NCBI GenBank assembly: GCA_017484135.1
Contig: JAFUTQ010000072.1
Location: 1-41,529, forward strand
Origin: Lachnospiraceae bacterium
GTDB taxonomy: Bacteria; Bacillota; Clostridia; Lachnospirales; Lachnospiraceae
Reading direction: 5' to 3'
Length of the DNA: 41,529 bases
Both the position numbers and the translations under genes were made by a program. Shown here in pieces: positions 15,855-24,259 of this stretch. Position 1 is the first letter of the stretch. The number at the start of each line of letters is the position of its first letter. The notes beneath the pieces were generated by a model. The model saw only the letters and a program-made list of their open reading frames with translations, ran no database searches and was not told where the DNA came from.

Positions 15855-15900
15855 AAAAAGAACTATGCATACGCGTTATACGCTTGCATGGTTCTTTTTT
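15855..15900. terminator. Terminator between convergent genes
   Basis: AAAAGAACTATGCA pairs with TGCATGGTTCTTTT, with more pairing near the loop, then a run of T. It serves the lipoprotein gene and may also serve the permease-kinase gene ending at 15920 on the other strand. Confidence 0.85.
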
Positions 15901-15919
15901 TCTGTCACACAATGCCGTT

Positions 15920-18796
15920 TCAACAACCGGACACTTCGCGGCTCAACACTTCCTTTATGGTATTTACCATAACATTCACATCGATAGGTTTCGCAATATG
16001 CCCGTTCATCCCGGCATCCTGCGCTCTTTTGACATCCTCAGAAAACGCGTTTGCCGTCATCGCGATCACAGGAATCTGTGAGAGCTTTTGATCCTCAAGA
16101 CTGCGTATCCCTTCCGCTGCCTCATAGCCGTTCATGACCGGCATCTGGATATCCATAAGCACGACATCATAATACCCCGGCTCGGATGCCGCGACCTTCT
16201 CAACCGCTACTTTGCCGTTTTCCGCCGTATCTACCGTAAATCCAAGATTTTTTAACAGCATGGTGGCAATCTCCCGGTTAATCTCCATGTCCTCCACGAG
16301 AAGAACCCTCATAGTGGAAAAATCCATTGCCAGACTGCGTTCCTTCTGCTTCTGCTCCTTCTCTGCTTCTGCCGCTTTCTCTCCGAAAAAGAATCCCTCA
16401 TCCTGCACCTCAAACTGCAGTTTTATGACAAACTCTGTTCCCCGATCCGGCGCCGTATTTACTTCAATCGTTCCGCCCATCAGATCCACAATGCTCTTTG
16501 TGATGGCCATTCCAAGTCCGGTTTCCTGTATGCCGCTGACTGTAGATGTTTTTTCCCGCTCAAAGGCCTCAAAGACCTTCGCTGCAAACTCCTCCGTCAT
16601 GCCGATTCCGCTGTCTGCCACCCGCAGTTCATATGTTCCGTATCCGTCTTTTATATCCCCGATCTGCCATGCGCTGACCGATACCGTCCCGCCCTCCGGC
16701 GTGAATTTATATGCGTTGCTCAGCAGATTCAAAAGCACGCGGTTCAAACGGTTCTTATCACAGAGAATATGGCGGTTTCTGATCTGCGATGTGTCGACGG
16801 TAAAGTCGATTTTCTTCTCCTCCATCTGTGTGGAAAACATGTCCCTGACCTCAAGCAATGTTTTCTGCAGATCAACCGCAATTGGTTCCAAATCCATCTT
16901 CCCGCTTTCGATACGGCTCATCTCCAGCACGTCATTGATCAGCGCAAGCAGATGGTGGCTGGATGTCTTGATTTTCGCAAGATATTCCCTAAGCTCCTCC
17001 TCATGGTTCTCCCCGCGCTCCGCGAGATTGATATACCCGATAATCGCATTCATAGGCGTCCGGATATCGTGGGACATGTTGGAGAGAAATACGGTCTTGG
17101 CCTTGTTTGACTCCTCGGCGCGTATGACCTTGGTATCCATCTCCTTCTCCCTTGTGCGTATTATGGAAAAAATATTAAACAGAATTGCAAGGCTTACCGC
17201 AATCAAAACGATCTGCACCATGCTGTTATAAAGCAATGCATCACTGAGCGCATCATATGCACTGCCTGCCTTCTCCATGACAATCTCATGTGTGATCTGA
17301 TGCATCCAAAGTGCAGAAGAAAGCAAAATCAAAAACATCATTACCATCCACATGGCCGTCGATTTCCCAAAGCGGTTCTTGTCATCCCTTCGGAATGTGA
17401 TCCAGTAGGCGATAAACCCGAGAATACTCCAGACTGCGAGTAACATATAGGACTCCGTAGCAAGCGCAAAGCGTTCCGACAGTAAATTTGAGGTGATCGG
17501 AAACAGGCAGAACAAAAGCGAAGCGAGAAAGCCCACGATGCTGATTGTCCGGATCCGGTTGTTATGCTCTGCGGCTGCGGCTTTGAAACAACAGGCAGCG
17601 GTCAGACAATATGCAATTGATGCGGTAATCGTCGTGATATCGGTCAGCCAGCCGATTGCGGTCCTGCCGAGAAAGGGAATCACAGAGGAAACGATCATGA
17701 TCAGAATGATTGCATTTCGGGGAACACCGTTCCGATTGACTTTCGCAAATTTTCCCGGCAGAATGTCATCCTGTGCCAGACTACGGATCAGATTTGCCGA
17801 CACCCGGTAATATCCGAGCAGGCTGGTAGCAAGTGCTGCCATGACCGCTGCGACAAGAGCCAGGAGTCCGCCCCGTCCCAATGTGCTTCTGACGCTGAAC
17901 AAAACCGGAGCTGACGCAATCCCGGACAGATGCTCCAGATTGTCCACGTACTCCTGCCAGCTTGCGTATTGTCCCGGCCGGGACGAAACTGCGATACCGT
18001 TTAACAGCACATAAACCAATGCCCCGGCTGCCACTGCTGCTGCCATAATTCCATACGTTTTCTTTGTGGAAAACTTCAACTCGCCCGCACTGTGCGACAC
18101 TGCCTCAAATCCCACAAACGCCCAGGGTGCCAGCATCACAATATGCATAATCTGAACACCTTCTCCCATATCGTCCGAAAATGCAGGCGTCAGCCCGGAA
18201 ACACCATTGCCCGGAAACACCAGAAAGAACAGGACTCCAACAAGAGTCAGTAAAATGACGGCCAGAAAGGTATGTAAATACATCGTTTTCTTTCCGCCGC
18301 GGCAGGCAAGCAGCCCGAATACATACAAAATCAACAGGGTTGCAATGATTTCTCCCAGATAAATATCATATCCGGCAATCTGATAATGAAAGCCGACCTG
18401 AAGAACACTTCCCAGCATATATCTGCCGATCACGATAAATGCCGTTGCATTGGCCCAGATCAACGACAGATAGGCAAGCCCCAGAGACCATGCCGCCAAA
18501 AATGCCTGGTCATAGCCCAGGATATTTTTCGCATAAGAAAACACACCGCCATTGTCCGGAAACCGCTCCATCATATACCGGAAACAGGCACCGAGCACCA
18601 GCATGATCGCCGCACCGATAAACATCGCGATCATCGTACCTACGGGTCCCGCCATGGGAAGAAAGGTGGTCCCCGGCATTACAAAGGAGCCCCAGCCCAC
18701 GATGCATCCGAAAGACAATGCCCACGCGCAGACCGGGCTCATATGCCGGGTAAGACCTGAATTTTCCTCATCAATATGAGCAACCTGATATTCCAT
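15920..18796 (-). CDS. Amino-acid-permease / histidine kinase / receiver fusion protein
   Basis: A 958-residue hybrid sensor. Residues about 15-480 are an APC-superfamily amino acid permease: GCIVGWGSFVMPGTTFLP is the helix-1 region with its broken GxG-type motif, and about 12-14 hydrophobic helices follow. Residues about 550-800 are a histidine kinase: FLSNMSHDIRTPMNAIIGY with phospho-acceptor His576, the N box (NLLSNAYKF), DSGIGM, and GLGMAITKSIVDLMGG. Residues about 829-950 are a receiver: LLVEDMEINR, phospho-acceptor Asp882 in LMDIQMPVMNGYEAA, MTANAF, and the KPI lysine. All catalytic residues are present. The start at 18796 follows AGAGGG; an upstream TTG is less likely. No output domain is fused, so a partner is needed. 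Sensing of an amino acid through the permease part is inferred by analogy with transporter-linked kinases such as CbrA. Confidence 0.9.
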   Translation of the reverse strand: MEYQVAHIDEENSGLTRHMSPVCAWALSFGCIVGWGSFVMPGTTFLPMAGPVGTMIAMFIGAAIMLVLGACFRYMMERFPDNGGVFSYAKNILGYDQAFLAAWSLGLAYLSLIWANATAFIVIGRYMLGSVLQVGFHYQIAGYDIYLGEIIATLLILYVFGLLACRGGKKTMYLHTFLAVILLTLVGVLFFLVFPGNGVSGLTPAFSDDMGEGVQIMHIVMLAPWAFVGFEAVSHSAGELKFSTKKTYGIMAAAVAAGALVYVLLNGIAVSSRPGQYASWQEYVDNLEHLSGIASAPVLFSVRSTLGRGGLLALVAAVMAALATSLLGYYRVSANLIRSLAQDDILPGKFAKVNRNGVPRNAIILIMIVSSVIPFLGRTAIGWLTDITTITASIAYCLTAACCFKAAAAEHNNRIRTISIVGFLASLLFCLFPITSNLLSERFALATESYMLLAVWSILGFIAYWITFRRDDKNRFGKSTAMWMVMMFLILLSSALWMHQITHEIVMEKAGSAYDALSDALLYNSMVQIVLIAVSLAILFNIFSIIRTREKEMDTKVIRAEESNKAKTVFLSNMSHDIRTPMNAIIGYINLAERGENHEEELREYLAKIKTSSHHLLALINDVLEMSRIESGKMDLEPIAVDLQKTLLEVRDMFSTQMEEKKIDFTVDTSQIRNRHILCDKNRLNRVLLNLLSNAYKFTPEGGTVSVSAWQIGDIKDGYGTYELRVADSGIGMTEEFAAKVFEAFEREKTSTVSGIQETGLGMAITKSIVDLMGGTIEVNTAPDRGTEFVIKLQFEVQDEGFFFGEKAAEAEKEQKQKERSLAMDFSTMRVLLVEDMEINREIATMLLKNLGFTVDTAENGKVAVEKVAASEPGYYDVVLMDIQMPVMNGYEAAEGIRSLEDQKLSQIPVIAMTANAFSEDVKRAQDAGMNGHIAKPIDVNVMVNTIKEVLSREVSGC

Positions 18797-18833
18797 TGCA
18801 AAGCCCTCTTTTCTTTGAATCAATACCTCAAAA

Positions 18834-18847
18834 TGAAATGCATTTCA
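18834..18847. promoter_or_regulatory. Palindrome at the start site of the permease-kinase gene
   Basis: TGAAATGCATTTCA is a perfect 14-bp palindrome placed 7 bases after the -10 box, in the expected transcription-start region. It is a plausible repressor site. Confidence 0.45.
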
Positions 18848-18853
18848 AGATAT

Positions 18854-18882
18854 ATCATACCAATCGGCCATTCAAATTTCAA
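18854..18882 (-). promoter_or_regulatory. Permease-kinase promoter
   Basis: Minus strand: TTGAAA (18877-18882), a 17-base spacer, TATGAT (18854-18859). Confidence 0.65.
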
Positions 18883-18909
18883 GGACTTTGCAATGCGCAA
18901 CCTGCCTTC

Positions 18910-20103
18910 TCAGTTCTTCGGAACATAGATGACAAACGTTACCGTTCCATCCTCATTCAGCGTGTTGGTTTCGATTACAAGCCCCTCCATGCTGCCCGGA
19001 CCATCTCCGGATGCTGACCAGGAAAAATTCTTCTGCATCCCGGTCTCTCCGTCCGGAAATGCATCGGTAATGCTTTGGGTTCCGGAACCGCCATGCCCGT
19101 TCGACAATTCATAGTGATAAGAATAATAGCCGTCTTTATCCGGCGTCAGAACCTGTCTGGTGGATTCGACCGGCTCCGCATATTCGTCAATGTTTTCCGG
19201 TGTCAGCATATCCACAAACGCCTGCGCTTTACGGTCCGACAGATCCACATTTTCTTCCTCATCGTCCGAATGGTTGTCAATGCGCGCCAGAATCTCCTCT
19301 GCCTTTTGGGCATCCGCCTTTTCCGCAGAGATCGGCAGCGTGAAAAGTGCATTGACCCCCTCATAAGAGTCGTTCCTTGTAATCCTGCCTGTCGCCGGAT
19401 CATAGTGAAACGCGTTTTGATTATAAAATGTCCCGTCCGTCACTCCGAGGTAAATCGTGTGATCGGCAAACGGCTCGATATTTGTGGTATGCATGATGCG
19501 GTACTCAATCCCGTTCTCCACGAAAGCCGAATATCCGCCTCCCTCAAAAGAGAAAATGTTATAAACTGCGGGGTTATATCCCTCAATATAGGGTGACACC
19601 AGAAAATCCGTTTTCCCGTATTCGTCGCTTGCTGTGTCCGGCATAGGCGTGCCATCGTGTCTGCTGATTGCAACCACGGCATACGTGTTATCGTCCATTA
19701 CTTCCCCGTTTGCCGTAATCAGATTGTCTGAAATTTCTTTTCCAGAGACCAGCCCCAGCAAGGAAATATCATATCCTCCATACGACTGAACCTCGCCGTT
19801 TCCCCATGTCTTCTCATCTGCAAAGGCCTCTGCCAGCTTCTCATCCTGATTCTTCTCTGCCACATCACCCGCAGAAAGATATTTCCATGCCGCAAATGCT
19901 GTGACCGTGGGCACTGCCAAAAGCGCAATTGCCATTGCCACTGCCGCCGGTAAATTCTTTCGTCTCCTGCCAAACTCTGTTACCTTACTCATGTTCTGCT
20001 CCTTTCCCTCTGAAACACGCATCCGAATCTTTGTTTTCAGTTCCTCACTCATTTCCTCCTCTGGTGAAAGGGCTTCTTGTAATAATTCATCAATATTCTG
20101 CAT
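18910..20103 (-). CDS. Membrane protein, probable anti-sigma factor for the ECF sigma
   Basis: A 397-residue single-pass protein. Residues 1-50 are cytoplasmic and charged (DELLQEALSPEEEMSEELKTKIRMRV), the usual position for a sigma-binding segment. Residues about 51-72 are a membrane helix (LPAAVAMAIALLAVPTVTAFAA). The remaining 320 residues are predicted to be outside and beta-rich, like DUF4179-type anti-sigma factors of Clostridia. It follows the ECF sigma gene by 24 bases and shares its transcript, which supports the anti-sigma reading. No zinc-binding HxxxCxxC motif is visible. The signal sensed by the outer part is unknown. Confidence 0.75.
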   Translation of the reverse strand: MQNIDELLQEALSPEEEMSEELKTKIRMRVSEGKEQNMSKVTEFGRRRKNLPAAVAMAIALLAVPTVTAFAAWKYLSAGDVAEKNQDEKLAEAFADEKTWGNGEVQSYGGYDISLLGLVSGKEISDNLITANGEVMDDNTYAVVAISRHDGTPMPDTASDEYGKTDFLVSPYIEGYNPAVYNIFSFEGGGYSAFVENGIEYRIMHTTNIEPFADHTIYLGVTDGTFYNQNAFHYDPATGRITRNDSYEGVNALFTLPISAEKADAQKAEEILARIDNHSDDEEENVDLSDRKAQAFVDMLTPENIDEYAEPVESTRQVLTPDKDGYYSYHYELSNGHGGSGTQSITDAFPDGETGMQKNFSWSASGDGPGSMEGLVIETNTLNEDGTVTFVIYVPKN

Positions 20104-20127
20104 CCTGCTCTCCTTTCCTCACTGGGA

Positions 20128-20649
20128 TCATAATCTTTTGGAAATCATAGCCGCAAGCTCTGCTTTCGCATGATGCAGACGGCTTTTGACGGTTCCGACA
20201 GGCAATCCCAACACTTCGGCAATTTCCGTTTCCTTCAATCCCTCCGTGTAATAAAGCAGCACCACCAGCCGTTTCTTCTCGGAAAGAGAAGCTACACAGT
20301 CCCGGATCATGGTGCGTTCTTCCTGCCTGATTGTCTGTTCCTCCGGGGTATACTCACTGCCCGCCATCTCCATTTCATATTCAGCCATGGGAATGATCTG
20401 ATTGTCCACGATTCTGCGCCGCCATGCATACTTTCTTTTTCTGTTCTTCCAAAGCTGCACCGCTATCGAAAGAAAAAACTTCTTCGCATGTTCCTCATCC
20501 GCAATGCGCTCGCGCAGCTCAAATCCCTGCACAAAGGTGTCCTGACAGAGATCCTCGGCTTCCTCCCGATTTTTCGTCAGATATCTGCAGAATGAAAGGA
20601 TCTCCCGCCCGTATGTTTCCATAAACTTTTCTAAATCCAGTTGATTCAT
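20128..20649 (-). CDS. ECF-type RNA polymerase sigma factor
   Basis: A 173-residue extracytoplasmic-function sigma factor. Region 2 covers residues 8-75 (ILSFCRYLTKNREEAEDLCQDTFV is typical of region 2.2-2.4). Region 4 covers about 115-170 (VASLSEKKRLVVLLYYTEGL, ETEIAEVLGLPVGTVKSRLH). It directs RNA polymerase to a small regulon and is held inactive by a membrane partner, most likely the product of the next gene. The start at 20649 follows GGAGACC. The leader upstream, about 100 bases, contains a strong secondary structure at 20667-20733. Confidence 0.92.
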   Translation of the reverse strand: MNQLDLEKFMETYGREILSFCRYLTKNREEAEDLCQDTFVQGFELRERIADEEHAKKFFLSIAVQLWKNRKRKYAWRRRIVDNQIIPMAEYEMEMAGSEYTPEEQTIRQEERTMIRDCVASLSEKKRLVVLLYYTEGLKETEIAEVLGLPVGTVKSRLHHAKAELAAMISKRL

Positions 20650-20666
20650 TTTTCGGTCTCCGCTTC

Positions 20667-20733
20667 GCTCCGGTCGGCGCTGAGCAATCGTCCACCGGAC
20701 GATTAGCGCCCTTCAAGACGTCTTGTTCGGAGC
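20667..20733 (-). repeat. Structured leader of the ECF sigma gene
   Basis: Outer arms GCTCCG (20667-20672) and CGGAGC (20728-20733) enclose two hairpins. One pairs GGCGCT/AGCGCC and AATCGTCC/GGACGATT (20676-20710) with a 4-base bulge; the other is the palindrome AAGACGTCTT (20715-20724). It lies between the promoter and the start codon. Confidence 0.65.
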
Positions 20734-20754
20734 TCTTTGCCCCTTCACTGATAT

Positions 20755-20782
20755 ATTGTAATGAGTCATGGAAAAGGTTCAA
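20755..20782 (-). promoter_or_regulatory. Probable promoter of the sigma-antisigma operon
   Basis: Minus strand: TTGAAC (20777-20782), a 16-base spacer, TACAAT (20755-20760). Confidence 0.45.
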
Positions 20783-20805
20783 AGCTTGTAACTGTTTCCT
20801 TTCAA

Positions 20806-20855
20806 AAAAACAGAGAATATAAACACGATTGTATTTACATTCCCTGTTTTTTTTT
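20806..20855 (-). terminator. Terminator after DUF2442
   Basis: A long stem (AACAGGGAATGTAAATAC against GTGTTTATATTCTCTGTT, minus strand, 15 of 18 paired) is followed by seven T. Confidence 0.8.
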
Positions 20856-20863
20856 ATGACCTG

Positions 20864-21139
20864 TTAAGCTATTTTTTCGTTTGCTTCTTCCAACCCATAC
20901 AACATATATGGATCGATATCTAAACAAGTAGTTTCATCTCTGTTTCCCTCTATATCCCAAGCTAGTGTGTCATTTAATATCGTACATGTATCCTTAAAAA
21001 GCTGTATATCCTTTAACACGGAAAATACTTCCTTTTCCAAAAGTCCCGAAGCGTCATAACACACAATTTTTCCATCTTCAAAGTATATATATACCTCATA
21101 GTTATCGGTAGGAACTACCTGAACAATCTCCGGAATCAT
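20864..21139 (-). CDS. DUF2442 family protein
   Basis: A 91-residue protein with the DUF2442 layout: IVQVVPTDNYEVYIYFEDGKI, an acidic-hydrophobic middle, and LAWDIEGNRDETTCLDIDPY near the end. The start at 21139 follows AGGAGG-like sequence (CAGGAGGTATTT). It lies 15 bases after the DUF4160 gene, an arrangement repeatedly seen for these two families. The function is not established. A toxin-antitoxin or regulatory pairing has been suggested for such small two-gene units, but nothing in the sequence proves it here. Confidence 0.82.
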   Translation of the reverse strand: MIPEIVQVVPTDNYEVYIYFEDGKIVCYDASGLLEKEVFSVLKDIQLFKDTCTILNDTLAWDIEGNRDETTCLDIDPYMLYGLEEANEKIA

Positions 21140-21154
21140 CGCAAATACCTCCTG

Positions 21155-21415
21155 TCAAATTAGCGGATTGATGCGATTCAAAGGTTTCCCGTCCTTTGAA
21201 AGTTCCCAATTCTGCATCAATTCATCCTGATGAATCACACACCATGCCAGAATGAGTTTTAACTGTCTGGATGGCAATTCTCCCTTCATTACTTTCGCCT
21301 TATCAATCTGAACCAGCGCTTTATAACCATTATACTCCGCATGAAAATGCGGAGGATTATGATCCTCATAATACATCGTTACTCTTATTCCATAAAATAA
21401 TGAAATCTCTGGCAT
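21155..21415 (-). CDS. DUF4160 family protein
   Basis: An 86-residue protein. The family signature is clear: MPEISLFYGIRVTMYYEDH, NPPHFHAEYNGY (metal- or nucleic-acid-like His pair), then LPSRQLKLILAWCVIHQDEL. I start at 21415, which follows GAGGGAAAAATT. An in-frame extension to 21583 runs antisense-free into the end of ppdK and through its terminator, so it is not used. It forms a two-gene unit with DUF2442. The molecular role is unknown. Confidence 0.82.
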   Translation of the reverse strand: MPEISLFYGIRVTMYYEDHNPPHFHAEYNGYKALVQIDKAKVMKGELPSRQLKLILAWCVIHQDELMQNWELSKDGKPLNRINPLI

Positions 21416-21432
21416 AATTTTTCCCTCATTTA

Positions 21433-21475
21433 CAAAACTCCCATCCCGGGCTAAACATAACCCGGAATGGGAATT
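21433..21475 (-). terminator. Terminator of ppdK
   Basis: Minus strand CCCATTCCGGG pairs with CCCGGGATGGG around a short loop, followed by a T-rich tract. It lies between the ppdK stop and DUF4160. Confidence 0.75.
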
Positions 21476-21516
21476 CATTATTTCATCAATATTTGACCCA
21501 CAAGCTCTTGCATATC

Positions 21517-24144
21517 CTACTTGTTTGCAATCGCTGCCTGTGCTGCCGCAAGTCTTGCAATCGGCACACGGAACGGTGAACATGATACATAGTCCAGACC
21601 GATCTTGTGACAGAACTCAACGGAAGAAGGATCTCCGCCGTGCTCTCCACAGATACCAACGTGCAGCTTCGGATTTACCGGCTTTCCTAACTTGATCGCG
21701 GTCTCCATCAGCTTGCCGACGCCAACCTGATCCAGCTTTGCAAACGGATCGTTCTCGAAAATCTTTGCGTCATAGTATGCATTTAAGAACTTGCCCGCAT
21801 CGTCACGGGAGAATCCGAAGGTCATCTGTGTCAGATCGTTTGTACCAAAGCAGAAGAAGTCTGCCTCTTTTGCGATCTCATCTGCAGTCAAAGCTGCGCG
21901 AGGGATCTCGATCATCGTACCAACCTCGTACTCCATGTCAATGCCTGCTGCTGCGATCTCAGCATCTGCAGTCTCAACAACAACCTTCTTTACATAGGTC
22001 AACTCTTTTACTTCACTTACCAGCGGAATCATGATTTCCGGCTTGATCGCCCAGTCAGAATGAGCCTTCTTTACATTGATTGCTGCACGGATGACAGCCT
22101 TTGTCTGCATCTTTGCAATTTCCGGATAGGTAACTGCAAGACGGCAGCCTCTGTGTCCCATCATCGGGTTGAACTCGTGAAGACCTGCGATGATCGTCTT
22201 GATTTCCTCTACCGATTTGCCCTGAGCCTTTGCAAGCTTCTCAATGTCAGCTTCCTCGGTCGGAACGAACTCATGAAGCGGCGGATCCAGGAAACGGATC
22301 GTTACCGGACATCCCTCCAGTGCCTCATACAGCTTCTCGAAGTCTCCCTGCTGATAAGGAAGAATCTTGTCCAGCGCTGCCTCTCTCTCCTCTACCGTAT
22401 CAGAGCAGATCATCTCGCGGAATGCTGCAATTCTGTCCTCCTCGAAGAACATATGCTCGGTACGGCAAAGTCCGATACCCTCTGCCCCCAGCTCACGAGC
22501 CTTCTTTGCATCTGCAGGAGTGTCTGCATTGGTGCGAACCTTCAGGGTTCTGTATTTGTCAGCCCATGCCATCACGCGGCCGAACTCCCCGGCGATCGTA
22601 GCGTCTACGGTAGGGATCTGTCCGTCGTAGATATTACCGGTTGTACCGTCAATGGAGATGAAATCTCCCTCATGGTACTCTTTTCCTGCCAATGTAAATT
22701 TCTTGTTCTCCTCATCCATCGCGATATCGCCGCAGCCGGATACACAGCAGGTTCCCATACCACGGGCAACTACCGCTGCGTGAGAGGTCATACCACCGCG
22801 GACGGTCAGGATACCCTGAGATGCCTTCATACCGGTAATGTCCTCCGGAGAAGTCTCAAGACGTACCAGAACGACCTTCTCTCCTCTGGAAGCCCATGCC
22901 TCTGCGTCCTCTGCAGAGAATACGATCTTTCCGCAGGCAGCTCCCGGAGATGCGCCAAGTCCTTTTCCGGCCGGTGTTGCAGCCTTTAATGCTGCAGCGT
23001 CAAACTGCGGATGCAACAAAGTATCTAAGTTACGAGGATCGATCATTGCGACTGCCTCTTCCTCGGATCTCATTCCCTCATCTACCAGGTCACAGGCGAT
23101 CTTTAATGCAGCCTGAGCGGTTCTCTTTCCGTTACGTGTCTGCAACATATAAAGCTTTCCGTGCTCAACGGTAAACTCCATATCCTGCATGTCTCTGTAG
23201 TGAGACTCCAGTGTCTTGCACACATCCTTGAACTGTGCAAATGCCTCGGGGAATTTCTCCTCCATCTCGGTGATATGCATCGGTGTACGAACACCTGCAA
23301 CCACGTCCTCGCCCTGTGCGTTGGTCAAAAACTCACCGAACAGACCCTTTGCTCCGGTAGCCGGATCGCGGGTAAATGCAACACCGGTACCACAATCATC
23401 ACCCATGTTACCAAATGCCATGGACTGTACGTTTACAGCGGTTCCCCAGGAATACGGGATATCGTTATCACGACGATATACATTTGCGCGCGGGTTGTCC
23501 CAGGAACGGAAGACAGCCTTGATTGCTCCCATCAGCTGCTCCTTCGGATCGGTCGGGAAATCCTCACCGATCTTTGACTTGTACTCAGCCTTGAACTGGT
23601 TTGCAAGCTCCTTCAGATCGTCTGCAGTCAGCTCAACATCCTGCTGTACACCTCTGTCGGCTTTCATCTTGTCGATCAGTTCCTCGAAGTATTTCTTACC
23701 TACTTCCATAACAACGTCAGAGTACATCTGGATAAATCTTCTGTAACAGTCCCAAGCCCAGCGCGGGTTGTTTGACTGCTCTGCAATGACATTGACAACC
23801 TCCTCGTTCAATCCGAGGTTCAAAATTGTATCCATCATACCCGGCATAGAAGCTCTCGCACCGGAACGAACAGAAACAAGAAGCGGATTCTGAGCGTCAC
23901 CGAATTTCTTTCCGGTAATCTCCTCCATCTTTACGATGTACTCATTGATCTGTCCCTGAATCTCCTCGTTGATCTCGCGACCATCCTCATAGTACTGTGT
24001 ACATGCCTCTGTTGTGATTGTGAAGCCCTGAGGTACCGGAAGACCGATATTGGTCATCTCAGCAAGGTTTGCACCTTTTCCACCGAGAAGCTCGCGCATG
24101 TCAGCATTTCCTTCGCTGAACAAATACACCCATTTCTTTGCCAT
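21517..24144 (-). CDS. ppdK: Pyruvate, phosphate dikinase
   Basis: An 875-residue enzyme that interconverts pyruvate, ATP and phosphate with phosphoenolpyruvate, AMP and pyrophosphate. In anaerobes it usually runs toward pyruvate in glycolysis, or back for gluconeogenesis. The N-terminal nucleotide-binding domain starts EGNADMRELLGGKGANLAEM and includes LLVSVRSGARASMPGMMDT. The swivelling domain carries phospho-acceptor His455 in GGMTSHAAVVARGMG, the same position as in the well-studied C. symbiosum enzyme. The C-terminal PEP/pyruvate barrel has GCRLAVTYPEIAKMQ, TNDLTQMTFGFSRDD and GICGEHGGDP with the catalytic cysteine. The length is standard. A ribosome site AGGAGGAATT precedes the start. 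Confidence 0.97.
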   Translation of the reverse strand: MAKKWVYLFSEGNADMRELLGGKGANLAEMTNIGLPVPQGFTITTEACTQYYEDGREINEEIQGQINEYIVKMEEITGKKFGDAQNPLLVSVRSGARASMPGMMDTILNLGLNEEVVNVIAEQSNNPRWAWDCYRRFIQMYSDVVMEVGKKYFEELIDKMKADRGVQQDVELTADDLKELANQFKAEYKSKIGEDFPTDPKEQLMGAIKAVFRSWDNPRANVYRRDNDIPYSWGTAVNVQSMAFGNMGDDCGTGVAFTRDPATGAKGLFGEFLTNAQGEDVVAGVRTPMHITEMEEKFPEAFAQFKDVCKTLESHYRDMQDMEFTVEHGKLYMLQTRNGKRTAQAALKIACDLVDEGMRSEEEAVAMIDPRNLDTLLHPQFDAAALKAATPAGKGLGASPGAACGKIVFSAEDAEAWASRGEKVVLVRLETSPEDITGMKASQGILTVRGGMTSHAAVVARGMGTCCVSGCGDIAMDEENKKFTLAGKEYHEGDFISIDGTTGNIYDGQIPTVDATIAGEFGRVMAWADKYRTLKVRTNADTPADAKKARELGAEGIGLCRTEHMFFEEDRIAAFREMICSDTVEEREAALDKILPYQQGDFEKLYEALEGCPVTIRFLDPPLHEFVPTEEADIEKLAKAQGKSVEEIKTIIAGLHEFNPMMGHRGCRLAVTYPEIAKMQTKAVIRAAINVKKAHSDWAIKPEIMIPLVSEVKELTYVKKVVVETADAEIAAAGIDMEYEVGTMIEIPRAALTADEIAKEADFFCFGTNDLTQMTFGFSRDDAGKFLNAYYDAKIFENDPFAKLDQVGVGKLMETAIKLGKPVNPKLHVGICGEHGGDPSSVEFCHKIGLDYVSCSPFRVPIARLAAAQAAIANK

Positions 24145-24259
24145 TTGATAATTCCTCCTACATTAAATTTACTTTGGTTTATTGATGTATGGCTCGTCTA
24201 TAAACACATACATTTATTTTATCATACTTTCCTGTATTCGCAACCATTTTTTTACAGCG

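Noticed and set aside
20519-20782. Minus-strand 87-codon frame overlapping the sigma factor start
   Set aside because: It passes through the structured leader and the sigma gene in another frame and has no family signal.
21416-21583. N-terminal extension of the DUF4160 protein
   Set aside because: It runs through the ppdK terminator and overlaps the ppdK end; GAGGG before 21415 marks the real start.
22060-22989. Plus-strand open frame opposite ppdK (309 codons)
   Set aside because: It is a shadow of the strongly conserved ppdK gene.
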